64,000 bases of DNA from Streptomyces albireticuli (GCF_002192455.1 NZ_CP021744.1:7154501-7218500); one strand, 5' to 3'; positions 55,060-63,960 are shown, counted from the first letter of the stretch. Made by a program: numbers and translations. Notes: a model not told the origin generated them from the letters alone.

Positions 55060-55968
55060 CTAGGGATCCGCGGCCCGGAGCCGTTCGAGGCGCGGGAGCG
55101 CGGCCGCCACGACCTCCTCGAAGGCGGCGGCGTCCCCGGCGAACACCCCCGACGGCCTGGGCCGGTGGAGGACCAGGTCGGTGAAGCCCAGCGCGGCGCA
55201 CTCCCCGGCGAAGCCGAGCAGCCGGTCCACGGAGTCCGTGAGGCCGGGGACCAGCCGGCTGCCGAGGACCATGCGGCCGGCCTCCGCGGGCGCGCGGCCC
55301 ACCTGTGCGCAGGCCTCCCGGAACAGGGCGGACTGCCGGGCCAGGAGCGGCAGCACCTCGGCCGCGGGGAGCTCGCCGGGCCCGGCGGCCGTGCCGTGGG
55401 TCACCCACGCCCACCCGTACCGCGCCGCCAGGCGCATGCCGCGCGGCCCGGTCGCCGCGATCGCGAGGGGGACGCGGGGGCGCTGCACACAGCCGGGCAC
55501 CGTACGGGCGCCCCGGGCGGTGTAGACGGGGCCCTCGTGGTCGGTGCGCTCCTGGCTCAGCAGCCGGTCGGTCAGGGCGACGAACTCCTCGAAGCGGGCG
55601 GCCCGGCGGGCGGGGGAGAGCGGTGGGCCGCCGAGCGCCCGGGTGTCGGGGCCGTCCGCCCCGGCGCCGAGCCCCGCGACGATCCTGCCGTCCGCGACGT
55701 GGTCGAGCGTCATGAGTTCCTTGGCCAGCACCACCGGATGCCGGAAGTTCGGGGTGGCCACCAGGGGGCCCAGCCGGATGCGGGTGGTGACCGCGGCGAC
55801 CGCGGCCAGCAGCGGGACGGCACCGAACCACGGCGCGTCGCGCAGCGAGCGCCAGGACAGGTGGTCGTAGGTCCAGGCGTGGTCGAAGCCGAGCTCCTCG
55901 GCGCGCAGCCAGTGCCGGCGGGCCTCCGGCCAGGGGTGTTCGGGAAGGATCACGATCCCGGTCCGCAT
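55060..55968 (-). CDS. LLM-class flavin-dependent oxidoreductase of the DUF6002 operon
   Basis: A 302-aa luciferase-like enzyme. FDHAWTYDHLSWR near residue 28, TRIRLGPLVATPNFRHPVVLAKELMTLDHV split by the family pattern (residues 62-92) and GRIVAGLGAGAD follow the TIM-barrel consensus. It should use FMN or F420 for N- or C-hydroxylation or dehydrogenation. The spacing to its neighbours is 59 and 77 bases. GGAGG precedes the ATG at 55968. Confidence 0.9.
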   Translation of the reverse strand: MRTGIVILPEHPWPEARRHWLRAEELGFDHAWTYDHLSWRSLRDAPWFGAVPLLAAVAAVTTRIRLGPLVATPNFRHPVVLAKELMTLDHVADGRIVAGLGAGADGPDTRALGGPPLSPARRAARFEEFVALTDRLLSQERTDHEGPVYTARGARTVPGCVQRPRVPLAIAATGPRGMRLAARYGWAWVTHGTAAGPGELPAAEVLPLLARQSALFREACAQVGRAPAEAGRMVLGSRLVPGLTDSVDRLLGFAGECAALGFTDLVLHRPRPSGVFAGDAAAFEEVVAAALPRLERLRAADP

Positions 55969-56027
55969 CCTCGCCGCCTCCTTCCGCCCGGGTCCCTCGC
56001 GTCTCCCGCATCCCCGCCGCGCCCTCC

Positions 56028-57395
56028 CTAACGCGCCGCCGCGGCCGCGTGGAGCGCGTCGGCGACGTCCGTGACGCTCCCGACGGGCCGGAGCGCGGCG
56101 GCCGGCAGCGGCGCGAAGTCGTCGGCCGTGTAGGAGCCGGAGCCGTGCACGACGACCTCGTCGGCCTCGACCAGGCCGCGCTCGACGGCGAGCAGGGTGC
56201 CCGTCACCACCATGACCAGCGACCACTCGCGCAGCCGCGCCGGGTCGGACGGCAGCTGGATCCCGGCGGGCGCCACCAGGGCGCGGACCCGCGCGTACCG
56301 CGCGAGGCACTCGTGCCGTGAGACGACCAGGCCCCCGCCTCCCTGGGTCCGGACGATCTCGCTCATCGCGGGGGCCGTGGCGGGCGTCTTCGTGTAGAAG
56401 GTGGGGTCGATCGACTCCGACGGGTCGTCGGCGGCGGCGGGGAAGCGCGGGTTCGCGGCCTGGGTGAAGAGCCCGCTCCCGCGGTCCAGGCCGTACGCCG
56501 GGAGCCCGCCGTCGCGGTGCAGGCCGAGCACCATGTCGGGGGTGGCGAGGTGCTGGACGAGGAGGTAGCCGGGCGACGGGCGGGCGGCGCCGGAGCCGAT
56601 CTTCTCCCGGGCGAGGAGCCTGGTGCCGAGGTGGTGGCCGAGGAGCCCGAAGGCGCTGGACACCGCGTGGGAGTGCCAGCGGACGCGGCCGTCCCGCGGC
56701 GGCAGGTACTCGTCCTCGAAGTAGGCCCGTACGGTGTCCGCGGCGCGGTAGTTGTCGAGGTCGAGGGTGTGCCAGACGCGGACGCCGGTCAGGTGCCGGA
56801 TCCGGGCCGCGGCGTCCCCGGCGGCCTCGCCCGCCAGGGCCTTGACGGCCGCGCCGGAACCGGCGTGCACCAGCACCGGATTGCGGCGGCGCAGCTCCGG
56901 GTCGTCGGAGAGCCGGGACCGCCACACCTTGTGGGCGGACTCCTCGGGGACCACGCAGGCGACGCGCAGCCCGTCGCGGGTGACCAGGCCGTGGTCCACG
57001 GCGCGCAGGACGGCGTCGCGCAGGGCCGTGGCCTTGTTCGCGGAGGACGGGGTGAGGAGCATCAGACGCTCCCCGGTCTCCCGCACGTGGTGCGCGGCGC
57101 GCGCCACGATGACCAGTGAGGCCATGGTCTTCGTCGTTCTCGTGCCGGGGTTGCGCATGAGGTCCAGCAGGGTGAGCCGCACCCCGTGGTGCTCGCCCGC
57201 CTCGGTCGCCGCCAGACCGGATACGGACACGTACGCACGGAACCGGTCGGTCGGGGGAGTCAGCAGGGGGCCCGGGGAGAAGTCCTTCCGGGCGTCGGCG
57301 CGGCGGCTCTCCGCCACCCGGTGGAGCGCCGTCTGGACGCGGTCGTAGTAGTGGGTGAGCGCATTGTCCAGAACCGACGGCCCGCGTGCTCCCAT
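56028..57395 (-). CDS. DUF6002-like, PLP fold-type II-like protein
   Basis: A 455-aa protein, first gene of the operon. NPGTRTTK89TMASL followed 30 residues later by LLTPSSANKATALRDAV and VACVVPE mirrors the Lys and Asn/Ser loop of threonine synthase and cysteine synthase, in which the Lys holds PLP. HSHAVSSAFGLLGHHLG and GGGLVVSRHECLARYA follow, and the C-terminal VVVHGSGSY is a Gly/Ser loop near the PLP pyridine. It matches the DUF6002 family as I recall it, known from Streptomyces natural-product clusters. It probably makes or transforms an amino acid. The ATG at 57395 has GGGAGGG upstream. Confidence 0.7.
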   Translation of the reverse strand: MGARGPSVLDNALTHYYDRVQTALHRVAESRRADARKDFSPGPLLTPPTDRFRAYVSVSGLAATEAGEHHGVRLTLLDLMRNPGTRTTKTMASLVIVARAAHHVRETGERLMLLTPSSANKATALRDAVLRAVDHGLVTRDGLRVACVVPEESAHKVWRSRLSDDPELRRRNPVLVHAGSGAAVKALAGEAAGDAAARIRHLTGVRVWHTLDLDNYRAADTVRAYFEDEYLPPRDGRVRWHSHAVSSAFGLLGHHLGTRLLAREKIGSGAARPSPGYLLVQHLATPDMVLGLHRDGGLPAYGLDRGSGLFTQAANPRFPAAADDPSESIDPTFYTKTPATAPAMSEIVRTQGGGGLVVSRHECLARYARVRALVAPAGIQLPSDPARLREWSLVMVVTGTLLAVERGLVEADEVVVHGSGSYTADDFAPLPAAALRPVGSVTDVADALHAAAAAR

Positions 57396-57445
57396 CGGTC
57401 CCTCCCGTACCGCCGGACCCCGTGGGCCGGCTCACCGGAACGTCC

Positions 57446-57475
57446 TTGAGCATGTCCGATGACCCATGCTAGACC
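57446..57475 (+). promoter_or_regulatory. Candidate promoter in the operon/exporter divergent region
   Basis: TTGAGC (57446-57451), an 18-base spacer, then TAGACC (57470-57475), reading toward the MFS gene. CCGGAAAA occurs twice further down (57523-57530 and 57542-57549, 19 bases apart) and may be a regulator site. Confidence 0.35.
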
Positions 57476-57588
57476 CCGTAATGTCCCTGTCCGGGGGTTA
57501 CGGAGAAGCTGGTGAGATCTGGCCGGAAAACAGTCATCTGCCCGGAAAAGCCGGTCTCCCTTCCCGGCGGCCGACGCACACTGGCGGA

Positions 57589-58869
57589 GTGAGTCGCTCA
57601 TCCGGACGGCCCGCCCCGCCGTCGCCACCCTCCGCACCCGTTCCCCCGTCCGCGCCTGCTCCGCTGCGCGACCGGAACTTCCAACTCCTGTCCTGGGCCC
57701 GGACAGTGTCCGTCCTCGGCAACGGATTCGCCCGCGTGGCCCTGGCGTTCGCCGTGCTCGGCCTGCCCGGCGCCACCCCGGGGAAGCTCTCCCTGGTACT
57801 GGCCTGCCAGATGCTTCCCCAGCTGCTCTTCGTCCTGGCCGGCGGCGTCATAGCGGACCGAATACCCCGCGTGCGCCTCATGGTCGTCGCCGAGTCCACC
57901 GGCGCACTCGCCTACGCCGGCCTCGCCGTCATGACCCTGACCGGACACGCGCCGCTCCCCGCCATGGCCCTGCTCGCCGCGACGGCCGGGACGGCCACCG
58001 CGCTCTTCTCCCCGGCGATGACCGCCGTGGTCCCGGAGATCGTCGCCCGCGACCGGCTGACGGAGGCCAACGCCCTGCTGCGGATGGGCACCAACGTCGC
58101 CATGGTGCTCGGCCTGGCGCTGTCCGGGGCGGTCGTCGCCCGGGTGGGGGCGGGCTGGGCGCTGGCCCTCGACGCCCTGTCGTTCCTCGCGAGCGCCGTG
58201 CTGATCGCCGGCGTCCGGCCGGTCCGGGCCCACCGCCGGCGCGGCGGATCCGGCTGGGCCGACCTCCGGGAGGGCTGGCGCGAGTTCACCTCACGGCAGT
58301 GGCTGTGGGTGGTGGTGGCCCAGTACGCCTTCGTCGTCGCGGCCGTCAACGCCACGGTGGGCGTCCTGGGCCCGCTGGCGAGCGGGCGGAGCCCCGCCGG
58401 GGCGCGGGAGTGGTCCCTCGTCGTCGCCGCGCAGGCGGTGGGCACGCTCGTGGGCGCCGCCATGGCGGTCCGGCTCCGCGCGCGCCGCCCCGTCCTCGTC
58501 GCCGTGCTGGCCACCTTCCCGGCGGCGGCGCCCATGGTGCTGCTGGGCGTGGCCGCCCCGGTCTGGGCGACGGCGGTGGCGGCCTTCGCCGCGGGCGTCT
58601 CGGGTGACGTCTTCGGGGTCCTGTGGGCGACGACGCTGCAACGCGAGGTGCCCGCCGACGCCCTCTCCCGGGTCAGCGCCTACGACTGGTTCGGCTCCCT
58701 CGCCTTCGCCCCGCTCGGCCTGCTGGTGGCCGGTCCGGTCGCCGCGGCGACCGGACCCCGGACCGCCCTGCTGGGCTGCGCCGGCCTCGTCGTCCTCGCC
58801 ACCTCGGCGGCCCTGCTCTCCCCGCGGGTGCGCCGGTTCCCGTCCGGGCGGCGGGCGGTGCGGGCATGA
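57589..58869 (+). CDS. MFS exporter next to the DUF6002 operon
   Basis: A 426-aa protein with 12 predicted membrane segments. LRDRNFQLLSWARTVSVLGN near residue 27, GGVIADRIPRVRLM and the second-half GDVFGVLWATTLQREVPADA match the EntS/MFS_3 drug-export group. GTG at 57589 has GGCGGA very close upstream. Its position, divergent from the biosynthetic operon with a 193-base shared control region, suggests it exports the operon product. Confidence 0.9.
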   Translation: MSRSSGRPAPPSPPSAPVPPSAPAPLRDRNFQLLSWARTVSVLGNGFARVALAFAVLGLPGATPGKLSLVLACQMLPQLLFVLAGGVIADRIPRVRLMVVAESTGALAYAGLAVMTLTGHAPLPAMALLAATAGTATALFSPAMTAVVPEIVARDRLTEANALLRMGTNVAMVLGLALSGAVVARVGAGWALALDALSFLASAVLIAGVRPVRAHRRRGGSGWADLREGWREFTSRQWLWVVVAQYAFVVAAVNATVGVLGPLASGRSPAGAREWSLVVAAQAVGTLVGAAMAVRLRARRPVLVAVLATFPAAAPMVLLGVAAPVWATAVAAFAAGVSGDVFGVLWATTLQREVPADALSRVSAYDWFGSLAFAPLGLLVAGPVAAATGPRTALLGCAGLVVLATSAALLSPRVRRFPSGRRAVRA

Positions 58870-58915
58870 TCCACCCGTCGGCCGGCCGGTGGTGCCGGTG
58901 CGGTTGGATGGGTCC

Positions 58916-59458
58916 ATGCACACGACCGAGGTATGCCCCGCCCTGTCCCGGACCGATCTGATGGCCCCTCCGGTGGCCGCCGCCCTCGGCGGCTGGAGCG
59001 AGCGGGCCGCCGCCCAGGTGGAGGTCGCGGCCATCGACCCCGCGCTCTCCGACACGGTCGAGTTCTGCGAGGCGTACGGCGTGGCCCTGGCGGACTCCGC
59101 CAACTGCGTGGTCGTCGCCGCCAAGCGGGGCGGGACGACGAGCTACGCGGCCTGTGTCGTCCCCGCCACCGGCCGCGCCGACGTCAACGGCCTGGTGCGG
59201 CGCCACCTCGACGCCCGCAAGGTGTCGTTCGCGCCCATGGACACCGTGCTGTCGGCCACCGGCATGGAGTACGGCGGCATCACCCCGGTCGGGCTCCCGG
59301 CGGGCTGGCCGATCCTGGTGGACGCCGCGGTCGCCGCCCACCCCAGGCTGGTGGTGGGCTCCGGGATCCGGGGCTCCAAGCTCTGGGTCCCCGGCCCGCT
59401 GCTCGCCGGGCTGCCGGGCGCCCAGGTCCTCCCGGGGCTCGGCCTGCCGGTCGGATAG
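58916..59458 (+). CDS. YbaK/EbsC family aminoacyl-tRNA deacylase-like protein
   Basis: A 180-aa protein. The YbaK fold shows in VEFCEAYGVALADSANCVVV, the conserved Lys in AAKRGGTTSY, DVNGLVRRHLDARKVSFAP and GGITPVGLPAGWPILVD. Relatives hydrolyse mischarged aminoacyl-tRNAs (e.g. Cys-tRNAPro). A stand-alone form like this may edit tRNA or act on a free aminoacyl group. The ATG at 58916 follows a weak GG-rich site. It is 46 bases after the MFS gene and ends at a strong terminator. Confidence 0.83.
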   Translation: MHTTEVCPALSRTDLMAPPVAAALGGWSERAAAQVEVAAIDPALSDTVEFCEAYGVALADSANCVVVAAKRGGTTSYAACVVPATGRADVNGLVRRHLDARKVSFAPMDTVLSATGMEYGGITPVGLPAGWPILVDAAVAAHPRLVVGSGIRGSKLWVPGPLLAGLPGAQVLPGLGLPVG

Positions 59459-59482
59459 GCCACGGCGCCGGCCCGGGTACGC

Positions 59483-59528
59483 CGAAGGCCGGCCGCCCTC
59501 CCCTTTGCGGGAGGGCGGCCGGCCTTCG
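59483..59528. terminator. Strong bidirectional terminator
   Basis: A 20-bp perfect stem: CGAAGGCCGGCCGCCCTCCC (59483-59502) and its complement (59509-59528), with loop CTTTGC. It lies between the YbaK gene and the end of the convergent permease gene. Confidence 0.92.
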
Positions 59529-59544
59529 TGGCGAGCGGCGGGCC

Positions 59545-60948
59545 TCAGCGCGCCGCGGCCGCCCGCTGCTGGAGGTACCCGATCAGGGCCAGGGCCAGTG
59601 CGAGGCCGCCCGTGGAGTACAGCTGGACGCGGGTGTCGGACTCCAGGCCCATCAGGACGAGCGCGCCGGCCACACCGGCCAGCGTCACCCAGGTCAGATA
59701 CGGGAAGGCCCACATCCGCACCACGAGCTGCTCGGGCGCCTCGCGCTCGGTCCGGCGGCGCAGCAGCAGCTGCGAGGCGGCGATGAAGCCCCAGACGATC
59801 AGCACCACGCCGCCGACCATGTTCAGCAGCCAGGCGAAGACCGTGGTGGGCCACCAGTACGACAGCAGGACGGCGAAGAAGCCGAACGCGGACGACGCCA
59901 GCACCGCGCGGCGCGGCACCCCGCCGGAGACCTTGGCCAGGGCCTTCGGCCCCTGACCGCGCGAGACCAGCGAGTAGGCCATGCGCGAGGAGCCGTAGAT
60001 GTTGGCGTTCATCGCCGACAGCAGCGCGATCAGGACCACCACGTTCATGATCTGGCCGCCGGCGGGGACGCCGAGCCGGTCGAGGACGGCCGCGTACGGG
60101 CCGTCCGCCGTGACGGCCCCGTCGTTCCACGGGATCAGCGTGACGATCACCAGCATCGAGCCGACGTAGACGATGCCGATCCGCCACATCGTCGTCCTCA
60201 CGGCCTTCGCCACACCGCTGACCGGGTTCTCGGACTCGGCGGCCGCGATGGTCACCGTCTCCAGGCCGCCGTACGCGGCGAGGGAGGCCAGGAGCCCGAT
60301 GAGCAGCCCGTCCATGCCGTTGGGCAGGAAGCCGCCGTCGTGCAGCAGGTGCGCGGACCCCGGCGAGTCGCTGCCGGGCAGCACGCCCATGACCGCGAGC
60401 ACGCCCAGGACCAGGAAGGCCGCGATGGCGGCGATCTTCAGCGCGGCGAACCAGAACTCGAACTCGCCGAAGTTGGAGACCGCGGCCAGGTTGCTGCCGC
60501 AGAAGAAGGCCATGAAGATCAGGACCCACATCCAGGACGGGGTGCCCGGCAGCCAGCCCTGGACGATGTGCGCCGCGCCGATCGCCTCGATCGCCACGCC
60601 CACCACGAGCAGGGTCCAGAACATCCAGCCGGCGGTGAAGCCCGCCCACCGTCCGATCGCGCGGTCGGCGTGAACGGAGAAGGAGCCCGAGACCGGGTTC
60701 GCGGCGGACATCTCACCGAGCATGCGCATCACGAACATCACGAGCAGCCCGGATACGGCGTAGGCCAGCACGATCGACGGGCCGGCCGCGGCGATGCCGG
60801 CGCCGGAGCCCACGAAGAGGCCCGCGCCGATGACACCGCCGAGGGCGATCATCGAAAGGTGCCGCTGCTTGAGTCCGTTCGACAGCGGGGTGCCCTGCTG
60901 CGGAGCGGTCTCGGTCGGCGGGGGAGGGGACGGGACTGTCCGGCTCAT
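59545..60948 (-). CDS. APC-family amino acid permease (GABA/aromatic permease-like)
   Basis: A 467-aa permease with 12 membrane segments. The family start LKQRHLSMIALGGVIGAGLF is near residue 27, and PVSGSFSVHADRAIGRWAGF and ALSAMNANIYGSSRMAYSL match the AnsP/GabP/AroP group. The substrate is one of the amino acids of this group and cannot be fixed. The ATG at 60948 was preferred to 60996 by family alignment. A 15-bp palindrome lies 72 bases upstream. Confidence 0.92.
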   Translation of the reverse strand: MSRTVPSPPPPTETAPQQGTPLSNGLKQRHLSMIALGGVIGAGLFVGSGAGIAAAGPSIVLAYAVSGLLVMFVMRMLGEMSAANPVSGSFSVHADRAIGRWAGFTAGWMFWTLLVVGVAIEAIGAAHIVQGWLPGTPSWMWVLIFMAFFCGSNLAAVSNFGEFEFWFAALKIAAIAAFLVLGVLAVMGVLPGSDSPGSAHLLHDGGFLPNGMDGLLIGLLASLAAYGGLETVTIAAAESENPVSGVAKAVRTTMWRIGIVYVGSMLVIVTLIPWNDGAVTADGPYAAVLDRLGVPAGGQIMNVVVLIALLSAMNANIYGSSRMAYSLVSRGQGPKALAKVSGGVPRRAVLASSAFGFFAVLLSYWWPTTVFAWLLNMVGGVVLIVWGFIAASQLLLRRRTEREAPEQLVVRMWAFPYLTWVTLAGVAGALVLMGLESDTRVQLYSTGGLALALALIGYLQQRAAAAR

Positions 60949-61387
60949 GGTCGTACCTGTCCAATATGCGAGATCGGGGGTTACGAGTATGGGCAAGCGG
61001 GCGAAGACTCGATCCGCCTGTCCGATATTCGGACGATCGCCTCACGCAGCGTGATCGTCCCGCACCAGAGCTTCGGCAGGCCCGGGACGGCCGGGACGGC
61101 TCGGGGGCCTGCATGGCGCGAACCTCTCACGCGTCACACCCGCCCCACCAGTGGCGATCACGTCGTTGAGCGCGCCAAGTGGCCGGATTCATGCGCTCGA
61201 TCGCGCCGACGGACCGGGGCGAGGACGTGGAACAGAGCGGTCCGCCGCCTGGTCCGGGGGGAGCGCGGGACGCCGGGCCGGGCGGGGGCCGGCGGGTAAA
61301 GTTGCCTGGCGCCGGTGCTGCCCGGCCCCTTACCGTGCCCGGCCGACGAGGCCCCGGGCGGAGCCCGATCCCGACAGGTACTTCTTC
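60949..61387. other. Divergent intergenic region between permease and SulP genes
   Basis: About 440 bases. It has a 15-bp palindrome at 61020-61034 and a looser inverted pair CACGCAGCGTG just after it. The right part is GC-rich with no ribosome binding site. The SulP start is not certain, so part of this may be coding. Confidence 0.4.
61020..61034. promoter_or_regulatory. 15-bp palindrome, operator-like
   Basis: GTCCGA-TAT-TCGGAC: two perfect 6-base arms around an AT centre, 72-86 bases upstream of the amino-acid permease start on the minus strand and before the divergent SulP gene. The symmetry and location fit a repressor site. Which gene it serves is not clear. Confidence 0.5.
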
Positions 61388-62890
61388 TTGCCCTCCTCCA
61401 TATCGTCCCGGGGCGCGCGGCGGCGCGGCTCCCGCCCGTCCTGGCTCGCCCCGAAGGTCCTGCGCACCGAGGTGCTGGCCGGCCTGGTCGTCGCGCTGGC
61501 CCTGATACCCGAGGCGATCTCGTTCTCGGTCATCGCCGGGGTCGCGCCGAGCGTCGGCCTCTTCGCCTCGTTCACCATGGCCGTCACCACCGCCGTCGTG
61601 GGCGGCCGGCCCGCCATGATCTCGGCGGCGACCGGGGCCGTCGCCCTCGTCATCGCGCCGCTGAACCGGGAGCACGGGCTCGGGTACCTGATCGCCTGCG
61701 TCATCCTCGCCGGTGTCTTCCAGATCGCCCTGGGCGCGCTCGGCGTCGCGAAGCTGATGCGGTTCGTCCCGCGCGGCGTGATGGTCGGGTTCGTCAACTC
61801 GCTGGCCATCCTGGTCTTCCTGGCCCAGGTGCCCGAGCTGCGGGACGTGCCCTGGGCCGTCTACCCGCTCGTCGCCGCCGGCATCGGGCTGATGGTGCTG
61901 TTCCCCAGGATCACCAAGGCGGTGCCCGCGCCGCTGGTCTCCGTGGTCGTCCTCACCGTGGTGACCGTGGCCGCGGGCATCGCCGTGCCGACGGTGGGGG
62001 ACCGGGGCGACCTGCCCTCCGCGCTGCCGGTGCCCGGCCTGCCGGACGTGCCGCTCACGGTGGGGACCCTGACCACCGTCGCCCCGTACGCGCTGGCGAT
62101 GGCCCTGGTCGGCCTGATGGAGTCGCTGCTCACCGCGCGGCTCGTCGACGACCTCACCGACACCCCCTCCGACAAGACCCGCGAGTCCATGGGCCAGGGC
62201 GTCGCCAACATCGTGACCGGCTTCCTCGGCGGCATGGGCGGCTGCGCGGTGATCGGCCAGACGATGATCAACGTACGGGTGTCCGGCGCCCGTACCCGCC
62301 TGTCGACGTTCCTGGCCGGGGTGTTCCTGCTGGTGCTGTGCGTCGTCTTCGGCCCCGTCGTCTCCGACATCCCCATGGCCGCCCTCGTCGCCGTCATGAT
62401 CATGGTGTCGGTGGCCGCGTTCGACTGGCACTCCATCGCCCCGAGGACCCTCCGGCGGATGCCCGCGGGCGAGATCACCGTGATGGTCGTCACCGTCGGC
62501 TGCGTGGTCGCCACGCACAACCTCGCCGTCGGCGTGATCGTCGGCTCCCTCGCCGCGATGGCCGTCTTCGCCAGGCGGGTGTCCCGCGCCGTCCGGGTCG
62601 AGGCCGCCCTCGCGCCCGGCGGCGACCGGGTCGTCTACACGGTGACCGGCGAGCTCTTCTTCGCCTCGTCCGACGACCTGACCGGCCGCTTCGACTACGC
62701 GGGCGACCCCGGCACGGTCGTCGTCGACCTCTCCGGGGCGCGCGTCTGGGACGCCTCCTCCGTGGCCGCGCTGGACGCCGTCGAGGCCAAGTACGCGCAG
62801 CGCGGCAAGACGGTGGAGATCACCGGCCTCGACGGGGCGAGCGCGAAGCTGCACGGCGCGCTGAGCGGGGAGCTCGCGGGAGGGCAGTGA
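61388..62890 (+). CDS. SulP family anion transporter with STAS domain
   Basis: A 500-aa transporter. The first transmembrane block LRTEVLAGLVVALALIPEAI and the following FTMAVTTAVVGGRPAMISA are the SulP signature; about 10-12 segments follow. A STAS domain at about residues 405-490 (VVYTVTGELFFASSDDLTG, VVVDLSGARVWDASSVAAL) has the usual Asp/Ser region. It moves sulfate, bicarbonate or another anion. The only supported start is the TTG at 61388 with AGG upstream; no in-frame ATG or GTG near there has a good site. Confidence 0.85.
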   Translation: MPSSISSRGARRRGSRPSWLAPKVLRTEVLAGLVVALALIPEAISFSVIAGVAPSVGLFASFTMAVTTAVVGGRPAMISAATGAVALVIAPLNREHGLGYLIACVILAGVFQIALGALGVAKLMRFVPRGVMVGFVNSLAILVFLAQVPELRDVPWAVYPLVAAGIGLMVLFPRITKAVPAPLVSVVVLTVVTVAAGIAVPTVGDRGDLPSALPVPGLPDVPLTVGTLTTVAPYALAMALVGLMESLLTARLVDDLTDTPSDKTRESMGQGVANIVTGFLGGMGGCAVIGQTMINVRVSGARTRLSTFLAGVFLLVLCVVFGPVVSDIPMAALVAVMIMVSVAAFDWHSIAPRTLRRMPAGEITVMVVTVGCVVATHNLAVGVIVGSLAAMAVFARRVSRAVRVEAALAPGGDRVVYTVTGELFFASSDDLTGRFDYAGDPGTVVVDLSGARVWDASSVAALDAVEAKYAQRGKTVEITGLDGASAKLHGALSGELAGGQ

Positions 62891-63028
62891 CGCCGGGGTC
62901 CGGGGCGCGGTGCCCGCGGAGCTGATCGAACATTGGCCGGTTCGTCCCTGTGATCACCGTCGGCCGGGTGGGGAGGCTGAACCCGGCCGGTCCCGGTCGA
63001 CGACGAGCGACGAGCGAGGTCAGCACCG

Positions 63029-63880
63029 ATGAGCCAGGACACCAGCACGCCGGGCGCGGGCGAGGACGCGACGCGCCGCTACTACGACTCCACCGACGTC
63101 GACGCCTTCTACCGCTCCGTATGGGGCGGCGAGGACATCCACACCGGCATCTACCGGCACCCGGACGAGCCCGTCGCGGACGCCTCCCGCCGCACCGTCG
63201 AGCGGGTGGCGGACAAGCTCGCCGACCGGCTCGGCCCCGGCCGCTCCGTGCTGGACCTCGGCTCCGGCTACGGCGGGACCGCCCGCTACCTGGCGGAGCG
63301 CTTCGGCTGCCGCGTCGTCGCGCTCAACCTCAGCGCCGCCCAGAACGAACGGCACCGCGCCACCAACGCCGAGCGCGGTCTGGACGGCCTCGTCGAGGTC
63401 GTCACCGGCTCGTTCCACGACGTCCCCTTCCCCGACGGCGGCTTCGACGCCGTCTGCTCCCTGGAAGCCCTCTGCCACAGCGACGACCGGGACAAGGCGC
63501 TCGGCGAGGCGGTACGGGTCCTCGCGCCTGGCGGCGCGCTGGCCTTCACCGACATCATGGCCGCCGAGGACGTCCCCGCGGAAGCGCTCCGTCCGGCCGT
63601 GTCCCGGCTCGGCGTGGACGCGCTGGCGACCCCGTCCTCCTACCGGGACCGGCTCACCGAACTCGCGCTGACGGACGTCGGCTTCGACGACCACAGCGAG
63701 CAACTGCTCACCCACTACACGCGGCTCACGGCGGAGACCGGCGCGCGTGCCGAGGAGCTCCGGCGGATCGTCAGCGACGCGTACGTCGGCCATCTGCTGG
63801 AGAACCTGCCGGTGTGGGTGGAGGCCGCGCGCGGCGGGAAGCTGCGCTGGGGCGTGACACACGGGCGGCGCCCGAGCTAG
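63029..63880 (+). CDS. Sarcosine/dimethylglycine-type N-methyltransferase
   Basis: A 283-aa SAM-dependent enzyme. ATRRYYDSTDVDAFYRSVWG and GEDIHTGIY (residues 14-42) are the start of the glycine-betaine/sarcosine methyltransferase family. Motif I is VLDLGSGYGGTARYL (about residues 74-88), followed by VVALNLSAAQ and CSLEALCHS. Such enzymes make betaine or methylate small amines; relatives also act in natural-product pathways. GAGG is 11 bases before the ATG. It stands alone, 138 bases after SulP. Confidence 0.87.
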   Translation: MSQDTSTPGAGEDATRRYYDSTDVDAFYRSVWGGEDIHTGIYRHPDEPVADASRRTVERVADKLADRLGPGRSVLDLGSGYGGTARYLAERFGCRVVALNLSAAQNERHRATNAERGLDGLVEVVTGSFHDVPFPDGGFDAVCSLEALCHSDDRDKALGEAVRVLAPGGALAFTDIMAAEDVPAEALRPAVSRLGVDALATPSSYRDRLTELALTDVGFDDHSEQLLTHYTRLTAETGARAEELRRIVSDAYVGHLLENLPVWVEAARGGKLRWGVTHGRRPS

Positions 63881-63892
63881 CCGGCCGCGGCG

Positions 63893-63960
63893 GGGCTCTT
63901 CCCGGTCCCGCCCCTTCCCGGACCGGGGCCCGGGGCGGAGGCGGTTCGAGAAGGGGCGGG
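63893..63960. repeat. Recurrent intergenic element, copy C (partial)
   Basis: Contains CCGCCCCTTCCCG (63908-63920), then CGGACCGGGG and GGGGCGGAG, the same blocks as copies A and B but without the central GGACGGGCTGA hairpin. It lies just after the methyltransferase and may act as its terminator. Confidence 0.55.

Noticed and set aside
60949..61387. Long N-terminal extension of the SulP protein from the codon at 61151
   Set aside because: The first ~79 residues are Arg/Pro/Gly-rich and do not match SulP starts, which begin just before the first membrane block.
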